DNA of 64,000 nt from Brasenia schreberi (Eukaryota; Streptophyta; Magnoliopsida; Nymphaeales; Cabombaceae), in NCBI GenBank assembly GCA_036023115.1, contig JAYKKT010000040.1:5801001-5865000 (forward strand). Reading direction: 5' to 3'. Below the pieces are notes generated by a model that worked only from the letters and a program-made list of their open reading frames with translations, was not told the DNA's origin and made no database searches. Positions 35,492 to 52,431 of the stretch are shown here, one piece after another (positions within the stretch are counted from its first letter, which is position 1; each line of letters begins with the position of its first letter). The position numbers and the translations under genes were made by a program.

Positions 35492-38260
35492 ATGGCGAGC
35501 GCGTATCTGCTCAAGTCGTCCCCTGTGCTCGACAAGTCAGAGTTTTTGAAGGGGCAGTCTTCTCTCCGCTCTTCCTCCGCTAGCTTCAGGCCACACTCCG
35601 CCTCTCCTTCTACCCTCGTCGTCCGCGCTAGCTCATATTATGACGAGCTTGTCAAGACTGCGGTATCTATCACACGTTTCAAACATTTTTGTATGCAGAG
35701 GCTCTTAGACTGAAATTTATCTAGCAACCTTTTTAAGTGGTAATCGGCCTTTCATTTACAGAATATGGTACTAAGAAGCCACAAAAAACAATAGTTTCGC
35801 TTGTTACAGCAACAAGCATCTACTAAAAGACCAATCATCACTATCTCATACAACAAAAAACAGTGAAACTTACTTTCTACATCTAAGTAAAGTCATAAGG
35901 AATTTGGATCAGGAGACAATTAAACCCTATCACTGTCCAGTCGTGAGAAGCTATAGTCATTTTCTTTTCAGAAGATAGTGACAAGCCATAAACATGAGGT
36001 CATTGAACATTTCGTGAAACAGTTTATCAATTTTAGTTTGAATGTGTTGCATACCCAGTTGAGCATGAATATCTTTTTATAGTGATCTAATCATAAACAT
36101 CATTTTAAGTACATAATAGCCATAGTTCCTCAAAGGGGCATCTCTGCTCTTTGATGGGAGGTAAGGATTTCGAAGGATCTACCTAAATTCAGTTTGTTAA
36201 TGAAAGGATAGAATCAGAGACAGTGATAAACCTGGACTTAGTTGCAAATAAATGCAAGGAAGAAATAATATTGAATTATCTTTACCAAGAAAAAGAAATA
36301 TTTAAGTATTTTATGTGCTGATTCACTGGTCGTCTTTGAATTTTTGTTTCATTCAGAAAACCGTAGCCTCACCTGGACGTGGTATTTTGGCCATGGACGA
36401 GTCAAATGCAACATGCGGGAAGAGGCTAGCCTCCATCGGTCTGGAGAACACAGAGGCCAACCGCCAGGCCTACCGCACTCTGCTCGTCACGGCTCCGGGA
36501 CTCGGAAACTATATCTCCGGTGCCATTCTCTTCGAGGAGACCCTCTACCAATCCACCGTCGACGGCAAGAAGATAGTCGATGTACTCACCAGCCAGAACA
36601 TCGTTCCAGGCATCAAGGTTGACAAGGTAATTAACTGAAACCAAATCCAGGTCTCCTTCTCCTCCTTCATTTGTTGTAATGCAAGTATGCTGATGATATA
36701 ACGCAGACACGCAGACACACACGCATGTATGTGTACATGTGTGTATGTGAAATTGTATATTGTTTACATGATTTCCTGGATGCAGGGTTTGGTGCCTCTT
36801 GCTGGCTCAAACAATGAGTCATGGTGCCAAGGTCTTGATGGTCTTGCATCCCGGTCTGCAGCATACTATCAGCAGGGTGCTCGTTTCGCCAAATGGTAAT
36901 TACGCACCTACAGCACACGTACTTATCTTTTGGAACGTTTGCTGTCGGTTCAATTGCCTTCTGTTGTTTGCACTTTGCCATCTGCATGGAAATTCCCAAC
37001 CGGAAATTCACCAAAAGAAAATTTCTACCTAAAACAAAGCCAAGTTTCTTCCCACATCAAGAGCGATAGGCAAGATGGACTTTCGCTTGTCATTGGGCGA
37101 TCTTGTGCTGTATTAGCATTCAACTCCACAAAAACAAGATCTTGTTTAATTGTTTAGCTCACAATCTTTTGCTGATCATATTGTGTTGTATAAGAACTTT
37201 GTAAGCAAGAACGTTACTTATTGCAACTTGAAACAGGCGCACTGTTGTGAGCATTCCAAATGGTCCATCTGCTCTGGCTGTTAAGGAGGCTGCTTGGGGT
37301 CTAGCCCGTTATGCAGCGATTTCTCAAGTATGGAGTTCATACTGCTGAATCTTTTACCTTAGTTCATAAGCTTTCTGGTTTCACTTGCGTCTACTGATTC
37401 TGATCTAATTTGTATATTGTTATTATCATTTACATAACAGGACAACGGTTTGGTTCCGATTGTCGAGCCGGAGATCTTGTTGGATGGTGAACATGGCATT
37501 GATCGGACTTTTGAGGTGGCTCAGAAAGTGTGGGCTGAGGTGTTCTTCTACTTGGCTGAGAACAATGTTCTGTTTGAGGGCATCCTCTTGAAGCCCAGCA
37601 TGGTTACCCCTGGTGCAGAGTGCAAGGACAGGGCCACCCCTGAGCAAGTTGCGGATTACACACTGAAGCTCCTCCACCGCCGCATTCCTCCAGCTGTCCC
37701 CGGCATCATGGTATAACCTTGATTTCATCTCCTTGTTCTCTTATCAATTTTGACAAGCACGCACAAAGTATGTCATTGCTTTCTAATCAAGAACCATCAT
37801 TGAGAGCTGCACAGTTAAGAAGAAAACTCGCTTCATTAGCAGATGAGTTCATCTGTGGCTGCATTTGAATGTAGAGCTCTTACAATCATTTTAACATGCA
37901 CTCACAAAATACTGCTAAAATATGCCATGCTTTGAGGAATCTGGTTCAGTCACAGATGATGCTATCATGTATGTGATGCAGTTCTTGTCTGGAGGGCAAT
38001 CTGAAGTGGAGGCCACCCTCAATTTGAACGCCATGAACCAGAGCCCGAACCCGTGGCACGTTTCATTCTCATATGCAAGAGCTCTGCAAAACACTTGCCT
38101 CAAGACATGGGCTGGGAGACCAGAGAATGTGAAGGCAGCTCAGGATGCGCTGCTTCTGAGAGCCAGCGCAAACTCCCTTGCTCAGCTCGGAAAATACACT
38201 GGTGAAGGAGAGTCTGAGGAAGCAAAGAAGGGCATGTTTGTCAAGGGCTATGTTTACTGA
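35492..38260 (+). CDS. FBA: class I fructose-bisphosphate aldolase, chloroplast
   Basis: Six exons: 35492-35662, 36357-36626, 36786-36895, 37237-37327, 37441-37710 and 37982-38260, with GT-AG introns, encode 396 residues, the normal length for plastid aldolases. The enzyme cleaves or forms fructose-1,6-bisphosphate and sedoheptulose-1,7-bisphosphate in the stroma, in the Calvin cycle and starch synthesis. Residues 1 to about 45 are Ser-rich and basic, ending LVVRA, a typical transit peptide confined to exon 1. The domain starts with ELVKTA and continues [16 protein letters not shown] in exon 2. The class I Schiff-base motif [11 protein letters not shown] is in exon 5, with the active Lys at 265. 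SGGQSE follows in exon 6. The C-terminus GMFVKGYVY has the Tyr needed for activity. No break is seen. The start is the only ATG giving a transit peptide. Confidence 0.97.
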
Positions 38261-38468
38261 GAGAATAGAACCCTCATGTCACAACTTGAGCTTTCTGTCT
38301 AATGCCTACATATGATGATTATTAAGCGGAGTAGGTTCTATTGCTGCTTGTCTTGGTGCAGCATGTATACGCTTTTTCCCTTCTCCTGCCTGGTTGCCTC
38401 TCAGGGGTTGAATACTCATGTAGCTTATTTTTTACTGTGATTTGCTCAATCCCATCTATGCTTATTTT

Positions 38469-38595
<127 letters not shown>

Positions 38596-40029
38596 ATGGG
38601 TTCCAATTGGTCACTGTTTCTTTGCGGGTAGACAAGCTGGGCTGGACAAGAACCCCTGCCAGCTAAACTGTCTAATACCTTAACCATGATATCCCTCTTC
38701 GAGTACCAGGTGAGCTCAGTTCGAGGGGGTAGAGGGTGAAATACTAGGATTGTTCAGTTCACCATCTAACCATCCCGTACTACTTGCCCAAAATGCTCAA
38801 CTTCAATTCTGGTTCTTAATGTTAAGAGGTTTTCACCTCATGATAACGGATCCAGCAGTCTTAGATTGGCTCTTTGTTAGCAAGAAATCCACCTTCTTTA
38901 TTGAGGCTTGGTACCAGTTATTTAACAGAAAACCCTGACCTCAGAAATTCAATGATCAAGAAGAAAACCTAACCCACTAATACCAGTATTCAATCTAGGG
39001 TTTAGCCTTCCAAAACTTGTTGGATTTGACATATTTTTGCAGTAGTGGGAAAGATGGTTGCAGTATTTGTGGTTCTATTTGCATTATCTTTCAGAGGTTA
39101 GCAGCTTTCACAGAGCGCGCTGCTGCACCACTCAGCTACACCCTTGATCATGATATCCATTTTACAAGTCTTATTATTCTTTTGTATGACCAGTTTGGGC
39201 CTCAATTGATAGGTATATTTCGATATCACTGAAATGAATTAAATTGACAACTCAAACAAGAAGGTTAAAAAAGAATCATAGCAAGCATATCCATTCGTCA
39301 CTGATTACCACATGAACCAGGAGAGATATGACACCTTCACGAGACCTTGAATCACATGAGCTGATCCATGTATGCGTGCCCAATGAACTCGTATCCAAGC
39401 ATTAAACAAATCACAGTAAAAATCTAACAAGAGAACTTCGTTAGTCAATAATTTAAGTTGGCTTCCTCTGATATCAACCTCGCTCTGTTTTTTTGAAGTC
39501 AAACCGTCATAGAGAAGCAATATTTTCACTAATCATCAAGAGCGAAAATGAGCAAATATACTTGACCCTTTGTTGATTTTCTTTATATTTAGAATCATGA
39601 GAATGTGATGCAACGCCTGCAAAACTTTTAGGTCAGGAATCCTTCAAAACAAAATTCCGGTATCACGTGGCATAGGTCTTCAGTGATAGTTCCAGTAGAA
39701 TGCAAGTTAACTTTAATTGGATCTTTCAATGACAGAAAGCATGAAGTCCAATCACTTCTTTACAAAAGGCAGTCACAAAAATCAAAATGTAGACAGGTGA
39801 GGGCTGCCAGTTTCTAAAAGCAACCATGCCATGATCATGGCAGATACGAATATCAAGTTTTCAGGTTTTTCACGGTATATTGTTACAATTGAACAAAAAC
39901 AAACAAAGGAATGGGGAGAAAACTAATATGACGGGAAAAATGATGCAAGTCGGTCTCGAAAAGAAACAGGTAGGTCACTCTCTGTCTGCTTCTGAACCTT
40001 CAGAGCTTTAACCAATCTTCCGGTGCCGC
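38596..40029. other. intergenic DNA, no gene seen
   Basis: Ordinary AT-rich sequence between the aldolase and the Sec63-like fragment. Open frames up to about 74 codons have no recognisable content. Part of it near 40029 may be the 3' untranslated region of the minus-strand gene. Confidence 0.4.
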
Positions 40030-40677
40030 CTATGGCTTGCGATTTTTCTTTGTGGTTTTATCCTCTTCACCATCATCACTATACTCGCTTTCATAATCAT
40101 CATTTTCATCATCTACTTCTTCGTCCGACTCGTCTTGAGCAATGTGATCCTCCTCAGCCACTGCAATACTCTTTGTGCCTGTCTGCTTCCGTTTCATCAC
40201 CTTCAACTTAATGCTTGTTTTTGTATCACATCCAATCCATGAATCACAAATGCAATAGGCTATGAGGTTGTAAGTTCCTTCAGCAGGTGCCTCAAACTGG
40301 CTCATCACCAACCTAGAACCCGTTTTCAGTTTCTCAACTACTTCTTGTACAGCCAAGTTTATCTCCTTCCGGTCTGCACCTGATCCCTCTTCTGACTCCT
40401 CTATGGCACTTGATGCAGCTGCTATAGCAGCTTTCTCGTCCATAAAACTTACTTTCTGGGAAATCAAAAGGTCGTTCGAGGCAGGATTAGCAAGGGAGAA
40501 CCAGAAGTTCTCATCTTTGTGGAACGGAAAGTATGTACATGCTCCGATCTCTACTCCAAAAACAACCCCTTTCTCGTTAGGTTGGGTTGATGACTTGGAT
40601 ATGTGGCGCCATTCTGATCTTTCTTGTGGCATAACCACATTTAACTCCGAAAACGAAAAAAAAAGTTCGTTTTTCAT
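40030..40677 (-). pseudogene. ERDJ2: C-terminal fragment of Sec63/ERdj2-type ER translocation protein
   Basis: 215 open codons match the last third of plant ERdj2 (Sec63) proteins, which sit in the ER membrane and recruit BiP to the Sec61 translocon. Visible matches are [66 protein letters not shown] and the acidic tail with [10 protein letters not shown]. Full proteins are about 650-690 residues with membrane spans and a lumenal J domain. None of those parts was found upstream (40678-41300), where the frame is full of stops. Either the fragment is a 5'-truncated duplicate or earlier exons are unrecognisable. The frame itself is uninterrupted, so a short transcript cannot be excluded. Confidence 0.65.
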
Positions 40678-44715
<4,038 letters not shown>

Positions 44716-44717
44716 TT

Positions 44718-45070
44718 GGATGATGCCTACTGCTGACACCTACTTACCTTTTCTTTTTGGGTGACAGGAGTAATAACAATGACTTTCTTGTTTTTCAAAA
44801 CCTTTTAATAAATTTTAAATTATACTTATACCATGAAAAAGAATAAGATCAGCATGAGTAAAGATGTCAGAAGTAGGTTGCATCCGGTATATATATATTG
44901 GTTGGATGATGCCTACTACTAACACCTACTTACCTATTGTTTTTAGGTGACGGGAGTAATAACAATGACTTTCTTGTTTTTCAAAACTTCTTAATAAATT
45001 TTAAATTATACTTATACCATTAAAAAGCATAAGGTCAGTATGAGTGAAGATTCAGAAGCGGGTTGCATCC
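44718..45070. mobile_element. tandem pair of MITE-like elements
   Basis: Two copies, 44718-44885 and 44904-45070, with a 186-base period. Each begins ggatgatgcctact and ends, read on the opposite strand, ggatgcaacctacttctga. This gives imperfect terminal inverted repeats of about 25 bases. There is no coding capacity. A diverged relative with ggatcctacccacacc ends is at 61805-61978. TA-rich flanks hide any target duplication. Confidence 0.6.
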
Positions 45071-45081
45071 AGTATATATAT

Positions 45082-47340
45082 ATATCCATATGCATTAAAA
45101 AATTGCAACGCTGCTATATAAACGGCGGAGTTTGCATGCAACGAGCTTGATCCTTCTTCCCATAAAACAATTGAAATAGAACATATGGGGAAGTAGCGAT
45201 AAGTGCAAGCTTTATGCTCAAGACGAGCTATTCCTTTATTAATGTATGAATTATGGACTTAATATTATAGTTTGACGATATAGTTGCAACGTAGAGGGAG
45301 AGATAGGATTGGTGTCAACAAGAAAGGATGGATTAGGGCGGTTTGATGTAAAAATATATTGAAATTTAATTTTTATAAACTTAATAATAATATAAATATT
45401 AAGATTAATTTGACAGAACTAATCATTGCAGATGAATATATAAACCATAATTTTTATAATGTATTAAAACAAAAATTAAGTAAAAAAGATTTTGAAAGAA
45501 ATGAAACGTTAGAAAATATTTGTTTTATTGTAAATTAATCAATACGTTGGGTTCAAGTCTTTTCCCTTTTTATGTAAGGCAACGTGCTTCAGGAAAACCA
45601 CTAAGTGATTATTATTGTGTTTGCTAATTCTGCATATTCATTGCTTATATTATAGAAGCATTACATAAATACCCTTACATTATACCACTTTGTATCGTGG
45701 ATGAAGAAATTTCAACTTGAAAATAAGAAACAAAATTAAAAATTAAAAACAATGCAATACAATACTTTCTTGCTCTCCACAAAAGGGAGTATCAAGCAAG
45801 CCTCATGACATCCGATCATCGATGGGAGGCGCCCTGCCATTGAGCTACAAACCGGCCATGTTTAGGTTTAGGTGTGTAAAAACTATTTGAACTATATCAG
45901 AGGTTTGGAACCACTGATCTGGAACCGGCGTGTTCTAAGCAGTATGGAACCGGCAATTTCGGGTCCCTTTTTGGTTGGCTCAGCAGGTGGTTCGAACAGC
46001 CGGACCGGTTCTGCCAAACCGGCCATGTTTAGGTGTAATGATCATAATGCTATAGCTCAATACATATTAATCGGTGAAAATGGTATGAATATTTATACAA
46101 ATATCAATGATAATATCCAGTGTTTATAAGTATTGATTATGTATTGCACGGTGGGAGCGTATCAGCTCCTACCATATGGCTGATACAAGGTCTATAGGTC
46201 CGTATCGGGTAGTACCATGCCATACATACCATACTGATTTCTTACCAATTTTGTGAACTAAAAAAATTATTTTAATTGAGTTTTTTTTTTCTAAATGTAA
46301 TCCGACAGATACAAAACAATACTATTAGCCTTATCGTCATTTTGTCAAATACAATACACGAATACGATACGCTACGTATAATACTCACATTATTTATGAT
46401 GTTGGCACATAAGGTGTCATCTATGAGCAAAACATTAATTGGCGGCTCACATGGCTGCCCATGCAGACATGACCGGTTTAGAACTAACTGAAACCAAACC
46501 AAACCAAATTAGACACCGACTGAAACCATAACCTGAAATAGAGAACCAATCAGTTCAGTTTAGATTCCACCTTTCATGGAACCAGGACAGGCAATTTTAT
46601 TTCATTTTAAAAAATTAATAATTTTCCGGTTTTGAAAGGTTCAAGACTCAAGTTGGAACCAGTGGTTCCAAATTAAAACTAAAACCAGTCTGGTCCTAGT
46701 TCAGTTTCAGTTCCTAGTTCTACAAAAACGAGCACTGACGATTTGATGCCGGTTCCGGTTTACCACGGCATCTACACCCAGATTTCATCGTATAGTGTCG
46801 CTTGCACCACCAGATCTTACCAAAATCAAAATACTTATTTGGGTTTGGTCATTGCATTTAATAGATGGATAAATAAATGGCTGACGCACTGGTAGAAGAG
46901 AAAAATAAAAGTAAAAATAAAACATCCGCTCTGTCATACCGAATATCACGGAGTTGGTGATGCCGATTGCCAACCACAAACACCTGGATTTTTTGTGTGG
47001 CCTCCCACCTGAAGGAGGAAGCTAAAAAATAGCTGAAGTGGGTCCCACGGATACACATGGCCGCACAGCTACTTATACACGTAGGTTCTCCCTCATTGGC
47101 TGGAGAGAGGAGAACATCGTAGAACTTGCGGTCCATATTCTATATCACCAAATTCTCATTATACGGATGGTGATTGGACAGGTCATCTTGTGGCTGGGGA
47201 CGAGTGTGGGTGGGACCCGCTTCCCACCACTCCGACGGCACGCCTCAGCTACCGACCGTCCGGCTTTCACCAGAAACACACACACCCATCGACCGCCTCC
47301 CTTTTCTCTTTCTCTTTGATTTGGAGTTAGGGTTACGATT
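45082..47340. other. intergenic DNA upstream of the B-box gene
   Basis: A tRNA-like minus-strand stretch lies at 45805-45855 (tagctcaatggcagggcgcc). Repeated aaaccggccatgtttaggt (45850, 46016) and many ggttcc / ggaacc motifs to 46760 suggest a decayed repeat. The last 400 bases should contain the B-box promoter. No clear TATA box was found, but ttagggtt telo-box-like motifs occur near 47327 and 47375. Confidence 0.45.
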
Positions 47341-47410
47341 TTGGGGCGGAGGGATTTGGGGTTAGTGTTTAGGATTAGGGTTTTGTGGTCGGAGAGGGTT
47401 TTGGGACGGA

Positions 47411-47562
47411 ATGAGGCGGAAGAAGGGGGAATAGATGGGAAGAGGTCCGCGTCGGGTGGAGGAATTATGCGAACGATCTGCGACGTGTGTGAAGGCGCGC
47501 CTGCAATCCTCTTCTGTGCAGCTGACGAGGCTGCCCTCTGCCGATCATGCGACGATAAGGTA
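47411..47562 (+). promoter_or_regulatory. two upstream reading frames before the B-box start
   Basis: An ATG at 47411 opens a seven-codon frame ending TAG at 47432-47434. A second ATG at 47435 opens a frame in the same register that runs across the main start (47467) and stops at 47560-47562. If the transcript starts upstream of 47411, both would precede the main ATG and could lower its translation. The transcript start is not known. Confidence 0.4.
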
Positions 47563-50500
47563 GCAATCTCTCTTCTTGCTTTCCTTTCTGGTTTCAAGGA
47601 ATTCCTTGCTTGTGTGATTTTGTGGAATCGTGGCGACAATCGATTCCAAGTTTTTTTTCGATGAATTTGAGATGAAGATGTTAGGATTTTATTCTGCTGG
47701 CAGCAATAAAACATGATGTTGCTTTTTTGGCGTTAAATGCTAATGTTGGCACAAGCTCGAGCTGAACGGCGTCTTGGAACCCATGTAGTCAACTCCCACT
47801 TAGTGTGGGAAAAGGCTTGACTTTTGGTTTTGGCTGAAGAATGTCGTCGTACGGAAACCGGTTACATTTGTTTTTCTTTATTTCCTCTTTGGGGAAATGC
47901 CTCTAGGGCGTGTACCTTTTTCCTTTTGGAGAGTCTTCATTTGCATGAGACTCGTAATAGTGAAAAGAGGAATGGGTAGTTGGAGAGGTGGATCTTGTTC
48001 AGTACAAAGCTGTTAGGGGTCACCGTTACATTTCCTCTTCTTCATCATCATCACCTTTTTCAAGGAAACTAAGAACCTGATTGAAGCAGATTTTTGGGGG
48101 AACACTTGTTAAACTGCCTCCACGCTTGACATTTCATAAACGGATAAGTTTACTGTGTCAAGCGTATTGATGTGGACTAGATTCAGCATTTTTCTTTGTG
48201 TACTAACTACCAGGTTGGTGGTGGTCTTCAATGGTAAGTGTACTTGTAATCAACGAGCAAGAGTTGCTTAGTTTTGGGTTTCTGGCTCTGTGTCCTGACA
48301 TCTATTGGTTTTAGGCAGCCAGAATGGGAAGCTATTCCTTTCTTGCCTGTTCAAGAAAAATCTTATTTTGTTCTGTTGTTCTTTTCGATCTTTTCTCAAC
48401 ATGAAGTGGGCTCTTCGTGGCTGCACAGCATGACATCATACCAGACACAGAGCTATTACTTACTAGTTATATCACGTTCAACTTACTATTCAGAGGCTTA
48501 GGTTCTATGTTGGAATATTAGCTATAATACTATCAATATGGTTGGGCTTTTGTATAGTGAACAGTTTAAAATTACTTTAAATGCATAGTTTTGCTGCATC
48601 TTCTAGAGTCCAGAGGTTCATACAGGGATCATCTGGTAACCGTATGTTGTTTGTAATATAGTCCTTAACATACTCCCACGGTGTTTGTTAATTAGCATTT
48701 TTTTTCCTGGAAACAGTATACAAAAAGGGTATCTTTAAGCGTAACAGGGACTTTTAGTAGAAAATTAACATCTAATTGTTAATGCTGGTATTGGCTATTT
48801 TTTTCACTTTTTCTTTTCCCGAAACATTCTACAAAAAAGGGTGAGATGAATCTTATATCTTTAAGCATATACCAGGGGCTTTTAGTAGGGAAATAACATC
48901 TGATGGTTTCGCAAGATGCTGGTATTTACTATTTTACTTGATCCTCATGGCGATGAATCGATGATCAAGGAGTAACTAGATTAGTATGCTTGTTGTAGCT
49001 TAATTCTGAGCCTTATCTTCTATAGAAGAGTGCTTTGAGTCACATTTTCAACTTCTATACCTGAAGGCTCTCCATATCTTGCAACTGGTTGAACATGAGA
49101 CCAAAATATGACTAATCAAACGTCCCAATGGCTAGTTCGAGTATTCCAACGACTAGTCTCTCAAATACAACAATAAATGAAAATTTATGCAGAAGAAATG
49201 CAGAAAATGTATAGAAAAGCACAGAAAAGAAAAAGTAAAATATAGGAGATTTGTTGCATGTTAACAGGATTAAATGGCTTTCCTTTGCTTTAACCTAACT
49301 TTACACAATATCCCTTATTTTTCTTTCTCGTGATACATTGATGCCCATCATCGATGTTTTGATTTAGTTTTGACTTTTGAGTCTCTATAAACAAGAGTAT
49401 GATGGAAATTCGACCAAAATGGCTTTACTATGACCTAACTGCACTCAAATCTTGATCCAAGCAAAGTGAAGCTGCATATGCATGTTGTTTTTGTGCACGT
49501 GTGTAATACACAACTTTATGTTTACCATCCCGAAATCTTGCTGTCTGGAGTTGTTAAATTGTACCCTTTGACTTGCATATGCATCCATTACCATGTGAAT
49601 ATATTGTTGCCATTCTTTTGGTACTCTGCAATGGTCTCTTGTGATACTTGTCATGCTGTTCTGTTTTATTTTTCTAGTCTGATATCCATTATGCTATGAG
49701 AAACTGTGTGCAATTTTTCTTGGCCTCTTAACATAGATTCACTGTCTAGGATATGTGTGAGTGCTTATGTGTGTGTGAGAGAGAGAGAGAGATGCAAATA
49801 TACTTCGTCTCATGGCTGATAAGGAATTCACTGGCCATTTCATCATCAGTTGCTTTCCATGAGTAGTAGTGCGTCTTGTAGATACTCTATTAGTCAATGA
49901 AAAGATGCTTTTGCCAAATCGAAGTATTATTTTTTGATGAAAAGGATTACAGGTGCACATGTGTAACAAATTGGCAAGCCGTCACGTTAGAGTATCTCTT
50001 GCTACTCCTAATGCTGTACCACGTTGCGACATTTGTGAGAACGCCCCAGGTAAATTAATATTCTTCTACCATGATACACTCTCTTCAAAAGAAAAATCTC
50101 AAACCATTTCTCTTGCAACCTGGCACAGCGTTCTTCTACTGCGAAATAGACGGAAGTTCACTCTGCTTGCAATGCGATATGATCGTACATGTTGGAGGTA
50201 AAAGAACCCATGAGAGATATCTCTTATTGAGGCAGAGGGTTGAGGTTAGTGATACAGGGCATGAAATCAAAATTCATAGTTTCTGCTATTTTAAGAGACA
50301 ACATACTTTCGAACCTTTTTTTCCTAGTTTCCAGGAGACAAACAAAATCCCTTCGATGATCACCCCTTGCAGCCCACTGAGCCTTCAGAATCTAAGCGAG
50401 GACATGGTCAGACTGCACAACCAAGTACCTCACATGAAGGCTCCAAAGAAAGAATTCAGAACAACCATTGGGTGCCAACTGTTCTGAGCAGTGATGCGAA

Positions 50501-50591
50501 CAATGCCCATACTGAGAAGCCAGACTCAAAAATGATAGATCTTAATGCCCGCCCAAATCGGGGTTATGGGCAAAGCTCAACATCCGGCTAG
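47467..50591 (+). CDS. BBX18/19: double B-box zinc finger regulator, BBX18/BBX19 type
   Basis: Four exons: 47467-47559, 49953-50049, 50129-50244 and 50328-50591, give 189 residues. Proteins of this subgroup act in the nucleus in light signalling, hypocotyl growth and flowering time by binding other regulators. The first B-box spans residues 5-47 (Cys5, Cys8, Cys17, Asp20, Cys25, Cys28, His33, His42). The second spans 56-98 (Cys56, Cys59, Cys68, Asp71, Cys76, Cys79, His84, His91). [14 protein letters not shown] and [19 protein letters not shown] are near-identical to this subgroup. There is no CCT domain, as expected. The tail has FPGDK just after the second box and MIDLNARP near the end, both typical. 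Intron 1 is large (about 2.4 kb) and holds a LINE scrap. The ATG chosen begins directly at the first box (MRTICDVC), as in relatives. It looks functional. Confidence 0.95.
47781..47821 (+). mobile_element. LINE 3' terminus scrap in B-box intron 1
   Basis: cccatgtagtcaactccc followed by tgtgggaaaaggctt matches the terminal 40 bases of the RTE LINE at 51841-55025. It is a very short remnant without coding sequence. Confidence 0.6.
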
Positions 50592-52431
50592 GTATGATAT
50601 TCATTATTCTGGTGGACATTTCCACAATCTTCATGAAATGTTTCACTATTGTCTTAACAGAATTGATGACTTCATTTCTAATGATGGGCCTGTTTCAGAA
50701 GGCGTACGGATGTGAACTACCATAGTTCATGCCTAAGTGTAGCTTCTGTAGCTTTTTTGATATTTCCTATAAGTTCAGTGTACAAATCCTAGTGCCAGTC
50801 GGCTTCCATATGTTGGCAGTTCTGTTAGATTGCTGCTGGTCTTGGAGCAATCATTGTGAGGATGTATGTTCACATTACGAATGAGCACTCACGATACACT
50901 TCTCGGGAATGGTAGAATTGAAGTTTGTACTTGCTCTTTCATCATTTAGTTTGAACAGCTAGCTCCTTCCAAATTACAATGCTCTCTCTCTCCCTCTCTC
51001 TCTCTATATATATATACAGTAAGGTGTATTACTTATGTTTATGCTTGGACTGGTGGACTTGCTCTCTCTTCTGGTTAGCTGATTCAACAATAGGCTGTCC
51101 TTCCATTCATTTAAATCTCCCATATTTAGTTAAGTTTTATTTGAACGGAAGGCATGAAAGGAATTCGGATGGTTTGATTTGCTGTTTCCATGGGTTTTCT
51201 GAAAAGAAGAAGAAGAAAAAGATATGTCACGTTTGCAACTTTCTGAAGATAGGAACCATGTTTTCCAGTTCTTGCAATAGAGGACCATATATAGATCAAG
51301 TTAGCAGATATTCATGTTGTTTCAGATGACTTCTACGTGATATAGATGTCATGGTTTAACAAGTAGCCAGGAAGCTTTGCAAACGCAACCTAATGCAAGT
51401 ATAAATGAACTCCCTCTAGTGGTCCATGATCATAAATTGAATGCTTGCACCATCAAACAAGGGTAAAAGCATGACAGGCGGCTTCTAGTGAATCCGCTTG
51501 GCTTTCTGTGAAGAATCTCTGGCACACATGTAGCACGGCTGAATGGAAGACATCAGGGTTGTTGAGGAATACATAATGTCCAGCCTATTACCACTAAGAA
51601 AGTCTTAGGGGCCCGGTCTGCTGAACCAGAAAATTATTTCCCTGTTCACTTTTGTCAAAAGAGAAAAAGCTTGGTTAATGAGAATTCCACGTAGAGATGC
51701 AAATTGATGGGGTTTGAGCTGCTGGAAAACTTTGCTCTCAACAAAGGTCATCGTTTTGCGCCAAGCTGAGCCTAGTGGAGGTCACTAATGGGCCTTCAAC
51801 AACTGAGTTATAGCCTGACAGGAGTGAAACGCGTGCTTAACAACAACAACAACAACAACAACTAAGCCTTTTCCCATACTAGACGGGGTTGGCTACATGG
51901 ATTCTTTGTTTCCATAGATCCCTATCGTGTGCCATGTTAGCAGTTAACTCCCAATAAACTAGATCGTTCTTTATTGTTTCTTTCCAACACTTTTGTGGTC
52001 GTCCTCTACCTCTTTTAATACTTTCCAAATTTAGTTTTTCTAACCTTCTTACAGGTTCTTCTTTTGATCTTCTTTCTATATGTCCAAACCATCTTAAACG
52101 ATGTTCTCTCATTTTATCCTCTATTGGTGCCACTCCTAATTTGTTTCTAATAACCTCATTATGTATACGGTCTTTTCTTGTATGGCCACTCATCCATCTC
52201 AACATCTTCATTTCTGTCACATACATCTCAACACTCAGAACCATAAAACATGGCAGGCCTAATTGCTGCTCTATAATATTTACCTTTTAATTTTAATGGT
52301 ATCTTCTTATCACAAAGAATACCTGATGCTCCTCTCCATTTTAACCAACCAGCATTAATTCTATGTGTAACATCTCCATCAATTCTTCCATCACTTTGAA
52401 AAATTGACCCTAGGTATTTAAAACTTTCCTT

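Noticed and set aside
36426..37014. Minus-strand frames overlapping the aldolase exons
   Set aside because: Shadows of the plus-strand coding exons, with no independent support.
45805..45855. Functional tRNA gene on the minus strand
   Set aside because: The box A region is good, but no matching acceptor stem or complete cloverleaf could be formed by eye.
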